From the IMG/VR virus record IMGVR_UViG_3300049846_001171, positions 1 to 30,681 of that record: a DNA stretch of 30,681 nt. One strand, written 5' to 3'. Shown piece by piece: positions 19,745 through 27,390 of the stretch. Position 1 is the first letter of the stretch. Every line of letters starts with the position of its first letter. A model generated the notes under the pieces. The model did not search any database. It saw nothing but the letters and a program-made list of their open reading frames with translations, and was not told the origin of the DNA. The stretch comes from a virus. The translations under genes were made by a program, and so were the position numbers.

Positions 19745-20521
19745 CTACTCCACCAATCTAAAGGTCAAAAGACCTGTGCTATAATATCCTACAAATCCTT
19801 GCTGAGTTTTTTCTCTAAGTCGATACCCAAGACCAAGATTGTTCGATTGCGTTCTTTCAATTTGAATTGTATAGAACGTACTTGAATCATCTCTATCTGG
19901 CATAAACTCAATGTTTGCTTTTTGAATTACCTCAGCCATAAATGATCTTGCATTCTCAACACCACTTAAGTCTTGCTCGATATATTGCTCATCAGATCTT
20001 GGATCATTGTTGATGAAATCAATTGTAAACTCTATGAATGATTCAAGACCATACTTCACAACCTCGATGACTCCGGCCGCCGATTTATTTATCGAGCCAT
20101 CAACGGCCTGTTCATTGTCCTCTGGCGCAAGGTAATCCAATAGATAGAATTGCGGCCTGTATTGATACCCCGAAGGGTTAGAAAATGTGTATGAAGATGC
20201 CCCCGAAACATCGCCGCCGGTCATGCCAAGGACATCATAGATAGGATTCTCTGCGTGTGAACCAGTTGATTTCAAAATGCTAAATGTTCCAGTCGCTGAA
20301 ATAGTTATGATTCTAGTCGAGCGATTGAATGAACATGTGTATGTCAAAGCACCTGCTGAGTTAAGAGCGCGAGTTACCTCGGCACAAAACTGAGTTGGTG
20401 AATAGTAGTTTGGCACAAGAATTGCGGTTAACTCTGGACCGCCTTCACTAAAGTCAATGTAAATGCCATCCGTTGTAACAAGCTGCCCGAAGTAGAATGA
20501 AGATCTTGTGTGTAAAGCCAT
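19745..20521 (-). CDS. Distal-tail-like protein
   Basis: The product has 258 residues and lies directly after the tape measure gene, where the distal tail protein normally is. The N-terminus begins with strands (SSFYFGQLVTTDGIYIDFSE) and then VPNYYSPTQFCAEVTRALNS and RIITISATGTFSI. The C-terminus is beta-rich (FYTIQIERTQSNNLGLGY). Members of such families form the ring that ends the tail tube and carries the fibres. I see no decisive motif, so the call rests mainly on gene order. The ATG overlaps the tape measure stop (TAATG) with GGGGAG upstream. Confidence 0.55.
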   Translation of the reverse strand: MALHTRSSFYFGQLVTTDGIYIDFSEGGPELTAILVPNYYSPTQFCAEVTRALNSAGALTYTCSFNRSTRIITISATGTFSILKSTGSHAENPIYDVLGMTGGDVSGASSYTFSNPSGYQYRPQFYLLDYLAPEDNEQAVDGSINKSAAGVIEVVKYGLESFIEFTIDFINNDPRSDEQYIEQDLSGVENARSFMAEVIQKANIEFMPDRDDSSTFYTIQIERTQSNNLGLGYRLREKTQQGFVGYYSTGLLTFRLVE

Positions 20522-22389
20522 TAAGCTAATACTCCCCTTCGAACCTTAACTCCTTGAGAGTCAAATGCCGAGTTGATGAGATCGACGATGCGTCTACCTG
20601 CAGACTCATCACCGAGAATGTCGCCTTCGAAGTTGACCACAATTTCAGTCTGAGGTCCTCTCTCTTCAGTCGGCTCATTGTCTGTCGCTAATCCTGGTGC
20701 TGTTCCAACTCCAGACTCGGCAAACGTCGCACCACCAGCGCCCCCTGCAGCATCAACACCACCTGTTGAATTTCCAGACAAACCTTGAAGCGCACCACCC
20801 AGTACAGTCAAGCCAATACCTGCAGCAATTGCAGCACCACCAGACAGACCAAGCAAAGCAGTCGTTCCACTTAAGCCAGCACCAACCAAGATAAAGAATT
20901 GTCCGAGTTGAATAGCAAGGCCTCCGATAGAGTTTAGAACTGACTTTCCAAAATCCTCCATTGCATTACCGCCAGTTGCAAGTGATCTACCTAAAGTAGA
21001 AAATGCAGCTGACATTCCATTTACAACAGCACTGTTGATTGTCTTAGCGAGATCACCAAAAGTGACCTTGATGTTATTCGCTTCGATTCTCATCGCCGCG
21101 CCAACAGTCGTTAAGTGATTTCCAAGTCCTTCAATTGCAGCATCTGTTTCAAGAGCCGCTGCAGTGATAGGACCGAATGGATTCTGGTTAAGCTGTTCTA
21201 GTTTTTGTTGTTCTAGAAAAAGCTTAGCCGCTGCTTCAGCTGCCTTTTCATTAGCAATCCGAAGCTGTTCTTTTTTGTCTATGTCTGCTCGGTCGCCAAT
21301 GCTTGCGGCGGCCGCCGCTTCTTGTTCAATCAATTTCTTTTGAAGCTCAACTGTTCTATCAATCTCAGCATTCCACTGCTTCATGATAGCGACGTTTCCA
21401 GGTAAATCAGCGCCAGCTTTTCTGCTTAGCTCAATGATCTGCTCTTGGATTGTCTTAATCTTCTCTGCGGCTTGAGCAGATGTTTCAATTGCTTTTGGGT
21501 TTAATGCATTAGCTACACCAGAGACTGCATCAGCAGCAAGTCTTGTGATACCAGCAAAGATACCACCAAAAGCTTGATTAGCCCTGACACCAATTGCATC
21601 AATCAAATCATCAAATGCAACTTTCAACTGAGTGAACGCAGTCTTAACCGGAGCAAGGCCAGCGCCTGAGTTAGCGAACTGAGCGTTAAGCCTTCCGGTA
21701 ACCTCTTCAAGCAATGCCGTTTGTCTTACTTGTTCTGTGATGTTTTTATCAGCGACGCCAATACTGTCAGCATACTTCTTGATGACCTCATCAGCTTTAA
21801 TGAAGACGCCGATCTGTTGAAGTGCTCTTGTGTTGCCTGTAAGGATGGCTCTATTTAATGCCTCAAACACCTCACCAACATCACGACCAGTTGCTACACC
21901 AATGTTTCTTGCGGTCTCTAAGATCTGAGGTAGCCTTGCTGCATTTGTTCCAAGCTCTGCAAATGTCGCTGCAGATGTGTCTAAGATTCTTTCTAGATCA
22001 ACCAAACCACCTGCCGCTTGCTCTAATCCTTGTCGTATCTGAGGACCAAAAAGACCTGCGTTTGCAGCGAACCTGTCAAACTGACCAGTGACCCTTTGAA
22101 CCTCTTCACCAATTAAAGTGAACTTGAAGGCTTGCTGAATTGCTATTCCTGCGGCTACAGCAGCGGCAGAGATCACAACCATTCGGCTTGATACGGTGAC
22201 GCCAATTCTTTCAAATGCAGATGTAATTGGGGAGGTGAGATTGTCAGCTAGTTTCTTGCCGGAAATCTCTGTGTTCTTTGAAACGTCTTCAGTTGCTTTT
22301 TTTGCTTCTGACTTAACTCTGGCAAAGCCCTGCTTTATCGAGCCATCATCTAGAACTATCTCAATTACTAACTGATTTTCTGAAGCCAT
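20521..22389 (-). CDS. Tail tape measure protein
   Basis: The product has 622 residues from the ATG at 22389; a TTG two codons upstream is less likely. It sets tail length and is ejected with the DNA. The N-terminus is helical (GFARVKSEAKKATEDVSKNT), with a hydrophobic segment (MVVISAAAVAAGIAIQQAFK near 70-90). The middle has the family's long helices and TAGNTRALQ-like repeats (FEALNRAILTGNTRALQQIG). A second hydrophobic block lies near 490-545 (ALLGLSGGAAIAAGIGLTVL). The C-terminus (TEIVVNFEGDILGDESAGRR) is typical of tape measure ends. At about 0.15 nm per residue a tail of roughly 90 nm is expected (inference). It follows the frameshift chaperone gene, as in most siphoviruses. Confidence 0.88.
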   Translation of the reverse strand: MASENQLVIEIVLDDGSIKQGFARVKSEAKKATEDVSKNTEISGKKLADNLTSPITSAFERIGVTVSSRMVVISAAAVAAGIAIQQAFKFTLIGEEVQRVTGQFDRFAANAGLFGPQIRQGLEQAAGGLVDLERILDTSAATFAELGTNAARLPQILETARNIGVATGRDVGEVFEALNRAILTGNTRALQQIGVFIKADEVIKKYADSIGVADKNITEQVRQTALLEEVTGRLNAQFANSGAGLAPVKTAFTQLKVAFDDLIDAIGVRANQAFGGIFAGITRLAADAVSGVANALNPKAIETSAQAAEKIKTIQEQIIELSRKAGADLPGNVAIMKQWNAEIDRTVELQKKLIEQEAAAAASIGDRADIDKKEQLRIANEKAAEAAAKLFLEQQKLEQLNQNPFGPITAAALETDAAIEGLGNHLTTVGAAMRIEANNIKVTFGDLAKTINSAVVNGMSAAFSTLGRSLATGGNAMEDFGKSVLNSIGGLAIQLGQFFILVGAGLSGTTALLGLSGGAAIAAGIGLTVLGGALQGLSGNSTGGVDAAGGAGGATFAESGVGTAPGLATDNEPTEERGPQTEIVVNFEGDILGDESAGRRIVDLINSAFDSQGVKVRRGVLA

Positions 22390-22399
22390 AGACAAAAGG

Positions 22400-22947
22400 C
22401 TAACGGTTTCTCATAGCCTCTGCCAACTCCTTAGTGCTAACACGCCGGACGTTTTTCGAATAATTCGCTGGGTACGCTTGCTTGTGAATCTCTTTCCAGC
22501 GCTTTGATCTATCCTGATCCTTCATGTTTGGATAACAAGCTGTACTAAAGCCGAGAAGTATTTCTTGAGCCTCAAGCATTCTCATTGCGCGTGTGTACTG
22601 CTCAAAGTCTTCTAGATCTAATTGATTTATTTCATCAGGCGACCAACCGTAGAACCTTGCAAGCTTTGCCTTGATAAGGAAGCGGTCGGTTAATTCTTTT
22701 TTTTTGGTGATAACCAGAGAGTGATCAAATCAAGAGCAGACTCAGAGTCGAACTCACTGAAGAAAACTTCTTTAGGTAAGCCATGCTTTGCCATCACTTC
22801 GGCATAAAACTGCATGGCCTTACCTGGTTCAATTCCTTTAAGGCCTTCCTCTAATTGCTCATGCTCTAAGATCGATAAGCAGGCTAATTCATAAACCTGC
22901 TCACCGACTGACACCTTCAACTTTTTCTTGCTTGCCTTAAAGTCCAT
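22400..22947 (-). CDS. Tail assembly chaperone, long form by -1 frameshift
   Basis: Fusion product of about 182 residues made when ribosomes slip back one base on A AAA AAG at 22702-22696. The zero frame (22947 to 22696) gives the first 84 residues, ending SPKKK. The -1 frame then runs on as ELTDRFLIKAKLARFYGWSP, EQYTRAMRMLEAQEI and ends at 22400. As in the gpG/gpGT pair of lambda, the long form should bind the tape measure while the short form coats the growing tail tube. The -1 frame has no ribosome site or suitable start near the junction, which supports reading by frameshift. It sits exactly between the tube and tape measure genes. Confidence 0.85.
22690..22947 (-). CDS. Tail assembly chaperone, short form
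   Basis: Zero-frame product of 85 residues, ending in SPKKKN and a TAA two codons after the slippery site. The sequence is helical and acidic (ILEHEQLEEGLKGIEPGKAM, FYAEVMAKHGLPKEVFFSEF) with a basic start (MDFKASKKKLKVSVG). This matches the size and style of the short tail chaperones of siphoviruses (gpG-like). The ATG has AAAGGAATGA directly upstream. It lies 11 bases after the tail tube gene, so expression is coupled with the structural genes. Confidence 0.85.
   Translation of the reverse strand: MDFKASKKKLKVSVGEQVYELACLSILEHEQLEEGLKGIEPGKAMQFYAEVMAKHGLPKEVFFSEFDSESALDLITLWLSPKKKN
22696..22702 (-). promoter_or_regulatory. Slippery heptamer A AAA AAG
   Basis: Nine A's followed by G (22705-22696) place A AAA AAG in the frame X XXY YYZ. 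This is the most efficient -1 slippery site known in enterobacteria. The zero frame ends six bases after it (AAT TAA). I see no obvious strong downstream stem-loop in the next 40 bases. Confidence 0.85.
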
Positions 22948-22958
22948 TCATTCCTTTT

Positions 22959-23894
22959 CTAGACGCTAGGGATAGAAGCTGCGTCACCATAAGACCACAA
23001 GTTAACTTGAGAAGTCTTAGTAGTGTCAAGGTAGCCCATCGCTTCAATTGGCAAAACCAATTCATTCTCAGAAGAGAAAGTGATCTCACCCAGTTTCAAG
23101 CGTGCTTTATGGATTGAGAAATCCTCTGCAGGATTCGCATCAGCAGCAAACTTGGTTGGTCTAAAGATCAAACGAGTCGCCGCTGGCAATGTGCTCTTGT
23201 AGAGGTTACTAGAGCCGTAACCAGCAATTGTCTTAGATGCCGCGTCATCAGTTACGATAACTTGTCCATAAAAGCCGATTGCTTGGCGAACTGATTCTTG
23301 TGAAGTGTCCTTCAAAGAGAAAGCTGCAGAAACAGTTGAACCTTTGTTGATTTCATCCAACACATAGTCACCAGTTTGTGGAGCTACAACTTCGAGAGTT
23401 GACTCTTCAATTGTGAATGTAGTGTCGCCATCAGTAGATCCCATGTCCGCTTGCACTGAGCCGTACTCAGTCACAACAATTGTGAACAAAGTTTTAGAAG
23501 CAGTCGCCAGAGCATCACGCGCAGGATAAGCATATCCATTTGCAGTGAATGTAGTCTCCATGTGATCGCCTGAAGCAGTCGCAGTACCGATATGCCCAAG
23601 AGCATTCAGAACAGCTGCAGTCGCAGTCGCAACAGCCGCAGCGGTCGCATTTGTGGCGATGTCTACCATGTGACCTGTGGCGTTTGGAACCGCGGGATCT
23701 ACTCCGCCGGAACCTCCAACTTGATACCATACATAGTGCTTCGCGAATGTTACCGGCTCATGATAGACCCAGTATTTATTCTCGAGTGAACCTGATACAT
23801 CTGCTTTAAAGGTGGTACAGAACTTTTGAACTCTGTCTTCACCAAGAAGGATGTTCACCACACCTAAATTATAAGTTTGCGTGTTACAAGCCAT
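22959..23894 (-). CDS. Major tail tube protein
   Basis: The product has 311 residues and lies directly before the tail chaperone and tape measure genes, the standard place for the tube protein. It is beta-rich with a Gly/Ala/Thr bias (AKHYVWYQVGGSGGV, TTFTIEESTLEVVAPQTGDY, LKLGEITFSSENELVLPIEA). An alanine-rich helix (MVDIATNATAAAVATATAAV, near 75-95) and a GSTVSAAFSLKDTS stretch are seen. The length is somewhat greater than for minimal tube proteins (about 150-250), consistent with an added domain. The ATG has AAGGAGG eight bases upstream, one of the best ribosome sites in the window, as expected for an abundant protein. Confidence 0.75.
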   Translation of the reverse strand: MACNTQTYNLGVVNILLGEDRVQKFCTTFKADVSGSLENKYWVYHEPVTFAKHYVWYQVGGSGGVDPAVPNATGHMVDIATNATAAAVATATAAVLNALGHIGTATASGDHMETTFTANGYAYPARDALATASKTLFTIVVTEYGSVQADMGSTDGDTTFTIEESTLEVVAPQTGDYVLDEINKGSTVSAAFSLKDTSQESVRQAIGFYGQVIVTDDAASKTIAGYGSSNLYKSTLPAATRLIFRPTKFAADANPAEDFSIHKARLKLGEITFSSENELVLPIEAMGYLDTTKTSQVNLWSYGDAASIPSV

Positions 23895-23927
23895 TGCTCA
23901 ACCTCCTTGTTGGTTTATGGCATTAAT

Positions 23928-24347
23928 TTAAAAACAAACTGAAACTCTAACCTCAAATCTCATTTCTAGTTTTATCACGTTATCATTTAAGTCTTCATCA
24001 AGAGGCACAGGCCTCATGCTGGCAAGCTCAACCCTCTGCACATCAGATCCGTAATTTGCAGGATTGCAAAGCTGTACTACAATATCCTCACCCCTAGAAA
24101 CCGCTCGGTCAATGTTGGTCTTCACATCACGGTATCCATTAAAGAAGACATCAACCGTATAGCTCACATTAAAGCCATGATCTAAAGCTCCAAGCTGACT
24201 TCCTGAGATCTCTTCAATGTTGTGCTGATAAGACTCCTCTACTAATGTCGAGGGAATGTTGTCAGAAGGAAAACCATCGGTCCACTCATAAAGACCGAGT
24301 GAGTTTAAGCCAGATCTAAAGTAAGGCTTAATGAGAGTAATGCTCAT
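23928..24347 (-). CDS. Tail completion/terminator-like protein
   Basis: The product has 139 residues, close to the size of tail terminator proteins (gpU-like), and is placed just upstream of the tube gene as expected. It has LIKPYFRSGLNSLGLYEWTD at the start, a helix (TNIDRAVSRGEDIVVQL), then strands (RVELASMRPVPLDEDLN, IKLEMRFEVRVSVCF). These proteins cap the tail tube and bind the head connector. The start overlaps the upstream stop (ATGA). Call made on position and size; sequence signal is modest. Confidence 0.55.
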   Translation of the reverse strand: MSITLIKPYFRSGLNSLGLYEWTDGFPSDNIPSTLVEESYQHNIEEISGSQLGALDHGFNVSYTVDVFFNGYRDVKTNIDRAVSRGEDIVVQLCNPANYGSDVQRVELASMRPVPLDEDLNDNVIKLEMRFEVRVSVCF

Positions 24348-25057
24348 CTTCTCACCATGGTAAATGAGCGCATGTCTTGAGAGTCTTCGTTAACACCATC
24401 GTCGGTTTGATTGTCGTTGAAGTCAGCTTGAATGCGTCCTCGGTTCTTAGCTGCCTGAACAAGCTCAGCGTATGAATCAGCTTTGAACCTAAAGATGTCA
24501 TCTGGTTTGTTTGAAAGATCCTCAAAGATCAATTGCAAAGTCCAGTAAGCAGATAGTTGGCGAACATCATTAGTCACCGAGAAGTCAGCCTTCGTCAAAC
24601 GAGTGCCGTCTTGCTTCCAAACTCTGATTGAATCAAGCCAGTCCAAGATCAACACTTGTGCTTTTCTGTGCACATTAAGCCATGAGTTTCGTCCTTGAGG
24701 CACCCACTTCATGATCTGATTTTCATAACCAATTAAGTCTTTATCGCTAGACCAAAGCGCATCTGTCGCAGCACTGACTACAACAATTGTGCTTGAGTAA
24801 GTTGTGGTTGTACCTGCAGTCACTTCAACTTGAACAACCTTTGTCCCAGCTGTTGCATACTGCCAATCAAGATACCAGTTGCTTGAGTTAAGCGGCGCGC
24901 CGCCTGTCACATCAACAAAACCATTGCCAGCTTCAGGCTCGATACGAACCATTGTGATAGCAACATTGTCTTTAGAGACAAAAGTCTTGGTCGCATTAAG
25001 CCTGGTCTTGTCGTTTACTTGAACAAGCTCTTCAATTTCTAAGTTTGGAAAGATCAT
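24344..25057 (-). CDS. Head-tail joining protein
   Basis: The product has 237 residues. A beta-rich region with an Ig-like feel lies near residues 55-95 (WQYATAGTKVVQVEVTAGTT), then a helical region (WLNVHRKAQVLILDWLDSIR) and a helical C-terminus (LSNKPDDIFRFKADSYAELV). The helical part resembles head-tail connector or stopper proteins that bind the portal end. The start overlaps the upstream stop as ATGA and its stop overlaps the next start in the same manner. The order connector, terminator, tube supports this. The exact role is uncertain. Confidence 0.5.
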   Translation of the reverse strand: MIFPNLEIEELVQVNDKTRLNATKTFVSKDNVAITMVRIEPEAGNGFVDVTGGAPLNSSNWYLDWQYATAGTKVVQVEVTAGTTTTYSSTIVVVSAATDALWSSDKDLIGYENQIMKWVPQGRNSWLNVHRKAQVLILDWLDSIRVWKQDGTRLTKADFSVTNDVRQLSAYWTLQLIFEDLSNKPDDIFRFKADSYAELVQAAKNRGRIQADFNDNQTDDGVNEDSQDMRSFTMVRR

Positions 25058-25548
25058 TCAAATACCTCCGAAGCACCATTCTCAATGTCTTTAAGTGAGA
25101 GCCAATCAGGAAACTCATTCCACTTCTTATCGAAGAACCTAGTCATCCAAAGCCCAACAGCTTCTGTGCAAATTAAAGCTTTAGACCCATCGAACTCTCT
25201 GCCTGAGACTAGATTCTGAACCTTCTTAGAAGAAATGGTAAGTCCAATTGTTACTAAATGCCAAAGAGAATATGTCTTTCCGATGACGGCATCGACAAAC
25301 CAAGACTCCATTTCTTCGGCTAGTTCTGAGCTTACAGCCTTTTCCCATTGCTTAGTGATGCGATACTTTTTAAGCCAGTCCGCTTTTTTGATCACACGAG
25401 CTTCAGGCCAGACAGACTCGTACACAAGACCATCAATCTCTACAGCGCAATGAGAGAATGGAACTCCCTCCCAAGCCATTAAGATCTTAGATCCTACCGC
25501 CCACCACTCTCTTCTGTGCGCTAACAAAACTCTTGTTGTTACCATCAT
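25054..25548 (-). CDS. Permuted papain-like (NlpC/P60-type) protein
   Basis: The product has 164 residues from the ATG at 25548 (overlap with the upstream TGA, AAGG before it). A frame open to 25611 would run further back into the upstream gene. His33 in PFSHCAVEIDG comes first, then GLVYESVWPEA, and Cys127 in KALICTEAVGLW comes last. This His-before-Cys order is that of circularly permuted NlpC/P60 enzymes (YaeF/YiiX- and LRAT-like). Segment KTYSLWHLVTIGLTI (91-105) is a hydrophobic helix between them, as in that family. It may cleave amide or ester bonds of peptidoglycan or lipids. It is encoded within head-tail joining genes and not next to the tail hub, so a virion-carried entry enzyme or a maturation enzyme are both possible. 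Confidence 0.7.
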   Translation of the reverse strand: MMVTTRVLLAHRREWWAVGSKILMAWEGVPFSHCAVEIDGLVYESVWPEARVIKKADWLKKYRITKQWEKAVSSELAEEMESWFVDAVIGKTYSLWHLVTIGLTISSKKVQNLVSGREFDGSKALICTEAVGLWMTRFFDKKWNEFPDWLSLKDIENGASEVFE

Positions 25549-26321
25549 GGTGCCTTGAAAAATTCTAGCATGATCGACATCTGATGCTGAAGCCCTGCGT
25601 TGTGTTTGCAAATGAATCGAAACTTATTTGAACCAATACCGCTATTGTATGAAACAAGCTTTGATGTCTTGCCATCAGTGTCAGCGCCATTGCCATCGCC
25701 CAAAAGCTTGAGATTTATTCCGCCTTGTCCGAATACAATCTGACCACCATATATTGCAGGAATGTCTGGAGCAGCTACAACCCAAAGCCTTAAATCACTT
25801 GCTGATTTCTGATTTTGAAAGATCTTCGCCCCAAAAATTTCATAGTCATGTGTTGGCATAAAGTCCACAACAGTAGTGACAATGGTCCCTTCATCGGCTG
25901 GATCTGTGACCTCTGTGCCTCCAGCATTGTAGAATTTAATGGTCGAGAAACCTAAGCTTTCTTCTGCGAAAGTAGAGAGATTGATTTTCTTGTTATATAA
26001 AGAACCAATTTTAGCAGTTTGCCATTCAACCCAATGTGGTTGATAGTGCCATCCATCAACTGTCGCAGCACCACGATTTATCTTTCTACCAGATGCATCC
26101 CTTTGCTCAAGAAAGTCCTCAACGGCTTCCCAAGCCTCATCGCCTTGATACTCTCTAACATCATCAGAAACAATAACAAGTCCAGAATCCAAATCATGGT
26201 TGAACTGAGCGTCTTTCCATAGCGTTGCAAATTGTGTATTCGTCAACGAGACAAAAGACGTTGTGATTGTGACACCTGAGTAGGTAGAATTTGAATCTGT
26301 TTTCTTAGCCTTCAATGGCAT
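25545..26321 (-). CDS. Head or neck structural protein
   Basis: The product has 258 residues. The ATG at 26321 has GGAG six bases upstream; a GTG one codon earlier is possible. The sequence is beta-rich with an acidic helix (DEAWEAVEDFLEQRD, near 60-76), then HYQPHWVEWQTAKIGSLYNK, strands (TIVTTVVDFMPTHDYEIFGA) and GQIVFGQGGINLKLLGDGNG. The end (FRFICKHNAGLQHQMSIMLE) is also beta. It resembles capsid decoration or whisker proteins more than connectors. Place (after capsid and accessory genes, before the permuted papain gene) supports a virion role. No family is recognised. Confidence 0.5.
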   Translation of the reverse strand: MPLKAKKTDSNSTYSGVTITTSFVSLTNTQFATLWKDAQFNHDLDSGLVIVSDDVREYQGDEAWEAVEDFLEQRDASGRKINRGAATVDGWHYQPHWVEWQTAKIGSLYNKKINLSTFAEESLGFSTIKFYNAGGTEVTDPADEGTIVTTVVDFMPTHDYEIFGAKIFQNQKSASDLRLWVVAAPDIPAIYGGQIVFGQGGINLKLLGDGNGADTDGKTSKLVSYNSGIGSNKFRFICKHNAGLQHQMSIMLEFFKAP

Positions 26322-26324
26322 CAC

Positions 26325-27059
26325 TTACTCCGTTGTAAATATCAATCTTAAGTTAAAAGCACCAGCCGTTGAGTTTGTAGCAAATCGAACATGAACACCT
26401 TGATTTTGTCTAATCACCAAACCTTTTCCATTTGGTGTCTGCTTCCAAAATGGTTCTGTGTTCTGAAAACCATGATCGCTTGCTTCAACGTCTAGTGTTC
26501 CAGTTCCCCATTCATCTGTAGACCATTTTCCTGTCCTAAGAAGAGTTGTCTCTGTCGCTATTGTCGCTCCGGTTGCCGCAGTAATTCCGGCAGGCAAACT
26601 GTCTGTGGTATCAAAAGACGCTGGAGTTATGGCAGTTCCTCCAGAAAAGCTTGCGATTCTATGCACTCTAAATTCACCAGCAATACCTGTCACAGCAGTG
26701 GTTTGATCATTAATGATCCAAATTTCTCTCAAAGTTAATTTACTTGTACCGGTGTTTTGAATCGCGACCATAGACTTATTGTTACCAACAACAATGTTTT
26801 CCGCCGTCACAGAAAAGGTTGGTAATTCAAACGGCACCTGCCTTACAACTAAACCTTGAGCCGCAGATCCTGGAGGCGATGTTGTAACATTTAGATTTGC
26901 AAGCACGGCCGCCAGAGTTGTTTGAGTCGCTGCCCCAGTTGGCAAAACACTTGCCGTCACATTAGAATTTAAAGAAGATCCAGAATTTCCGATCATAGTG
27001 CCATCGGTGCCACCCTTGATCTTAAGCCATCCTTGAACCTGTGAAAGAATCCCGAACAT
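26325..27059 (-). CDS. Virion decoration-type protein
   Basis: The product has 244 residues from the ATG at 27059, which shares its A with the upstream TGA (TGATG); a TTG at 27062 would add one residue. The N-terminus is helical and variable (GILSQVQGWLKIKGGTDG), then come beta strands with a jelly-roll pattern (SKLTLREIWIINDQTTAVTG, GEFRVHRIASFSGG) and a C-terminal VHVRFATNSTAGAFNLRLIF. Such Thr/Gly/Asn-rich proteins downstream of the coat gene usually decorate the head. No family is recognised. Confidence 0.5.
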   Translation of the reverse strand: MFGILSQVQGWLKIKGGTDGTMIGNSGSSLNSNVTASVLPTGAATQTTLAAVLANLNVTTSPPGSAAQGLVVRQVPFELPTFSVTAENIVVGNNKSMVAIQNTGTSKLTLREIWIINDQTTAVTGIAGEFRVHRIASFSGGTAITPASFDTTDSLPAGITAATGATIATETTLLRTGKWSTDEWGTGTLDVEASDHGFQNTEPFWKQTPNGKGLVIRQNQGVHVRFATNSTAGAFNLRLIFTTE

Positions 27060-27382
27060 CAAGTCACCTCTACCTTAGTCAATAGATCAGCGGTGTATGT
27101 GTAAGCAATAGACTCTGTGCTAACAGCAGTCACACCATCTGGACCGTAGTAAGTGTTTACTTGAGTCGAAACATTGTCACCCGAATAAGTAAAGTCAGCC
27201 TTGCTTATACGGTTGGCATTAACTTGAGTGAGTGAATTGTAGTACTCAATTGATGAGATTAGATCTCCTGAATAAGTAGGCTTTGAGCTTCTAATTAACG
27301 ATACAATAGAGTCGGGGAGAATTACCTCCCCAACCCTAATGCCGTTTTCAGTTTCAAAAGCCTTCGTTAGATCAACCGCCAT
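27059..27382 (-). CDS. Small virion protein with Tyr-rich strands
   Basis: The product has 107 residues and is beta-rich with regular Tyr, Ser and Thr (SIEYYNSLTQVNANRISKAD, FTYSGDNVSTQVNTYYG, SIAYTYTADLLTKVEV). The alternation resembles a two-stranded YD/RHS-like repeat, each unit of about 20-25 residues beginning near YSGD (YSGDLISSIEYYNS and YSGDNVSTQVNTYY). The ATG has AGGATGG directly upstream. It could be a small fibre or decoration element. Function unknown. Confidence 0.5.
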   Translation of the reverse strand: MAVDLTKAFETENGIRVGEVILPDSIVSLIRSSKPTYSGDLISSIEYYNSLTQVNANRISKADFTYSGDNVSTQVNTYYGPDGVTAVSTESIAYTYTADLLTKVEVT

Positions 27383-27390
27383 TTACCATC

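Noticed and set aside
22690-22710. Sequencing error in the nine-A run as the cause of the broken frame
   Set aside because: The slippery sequence, the frame, the gene position and the size of both products all match a programmed tail chaperone frameshift, so an error is the less likely reading.
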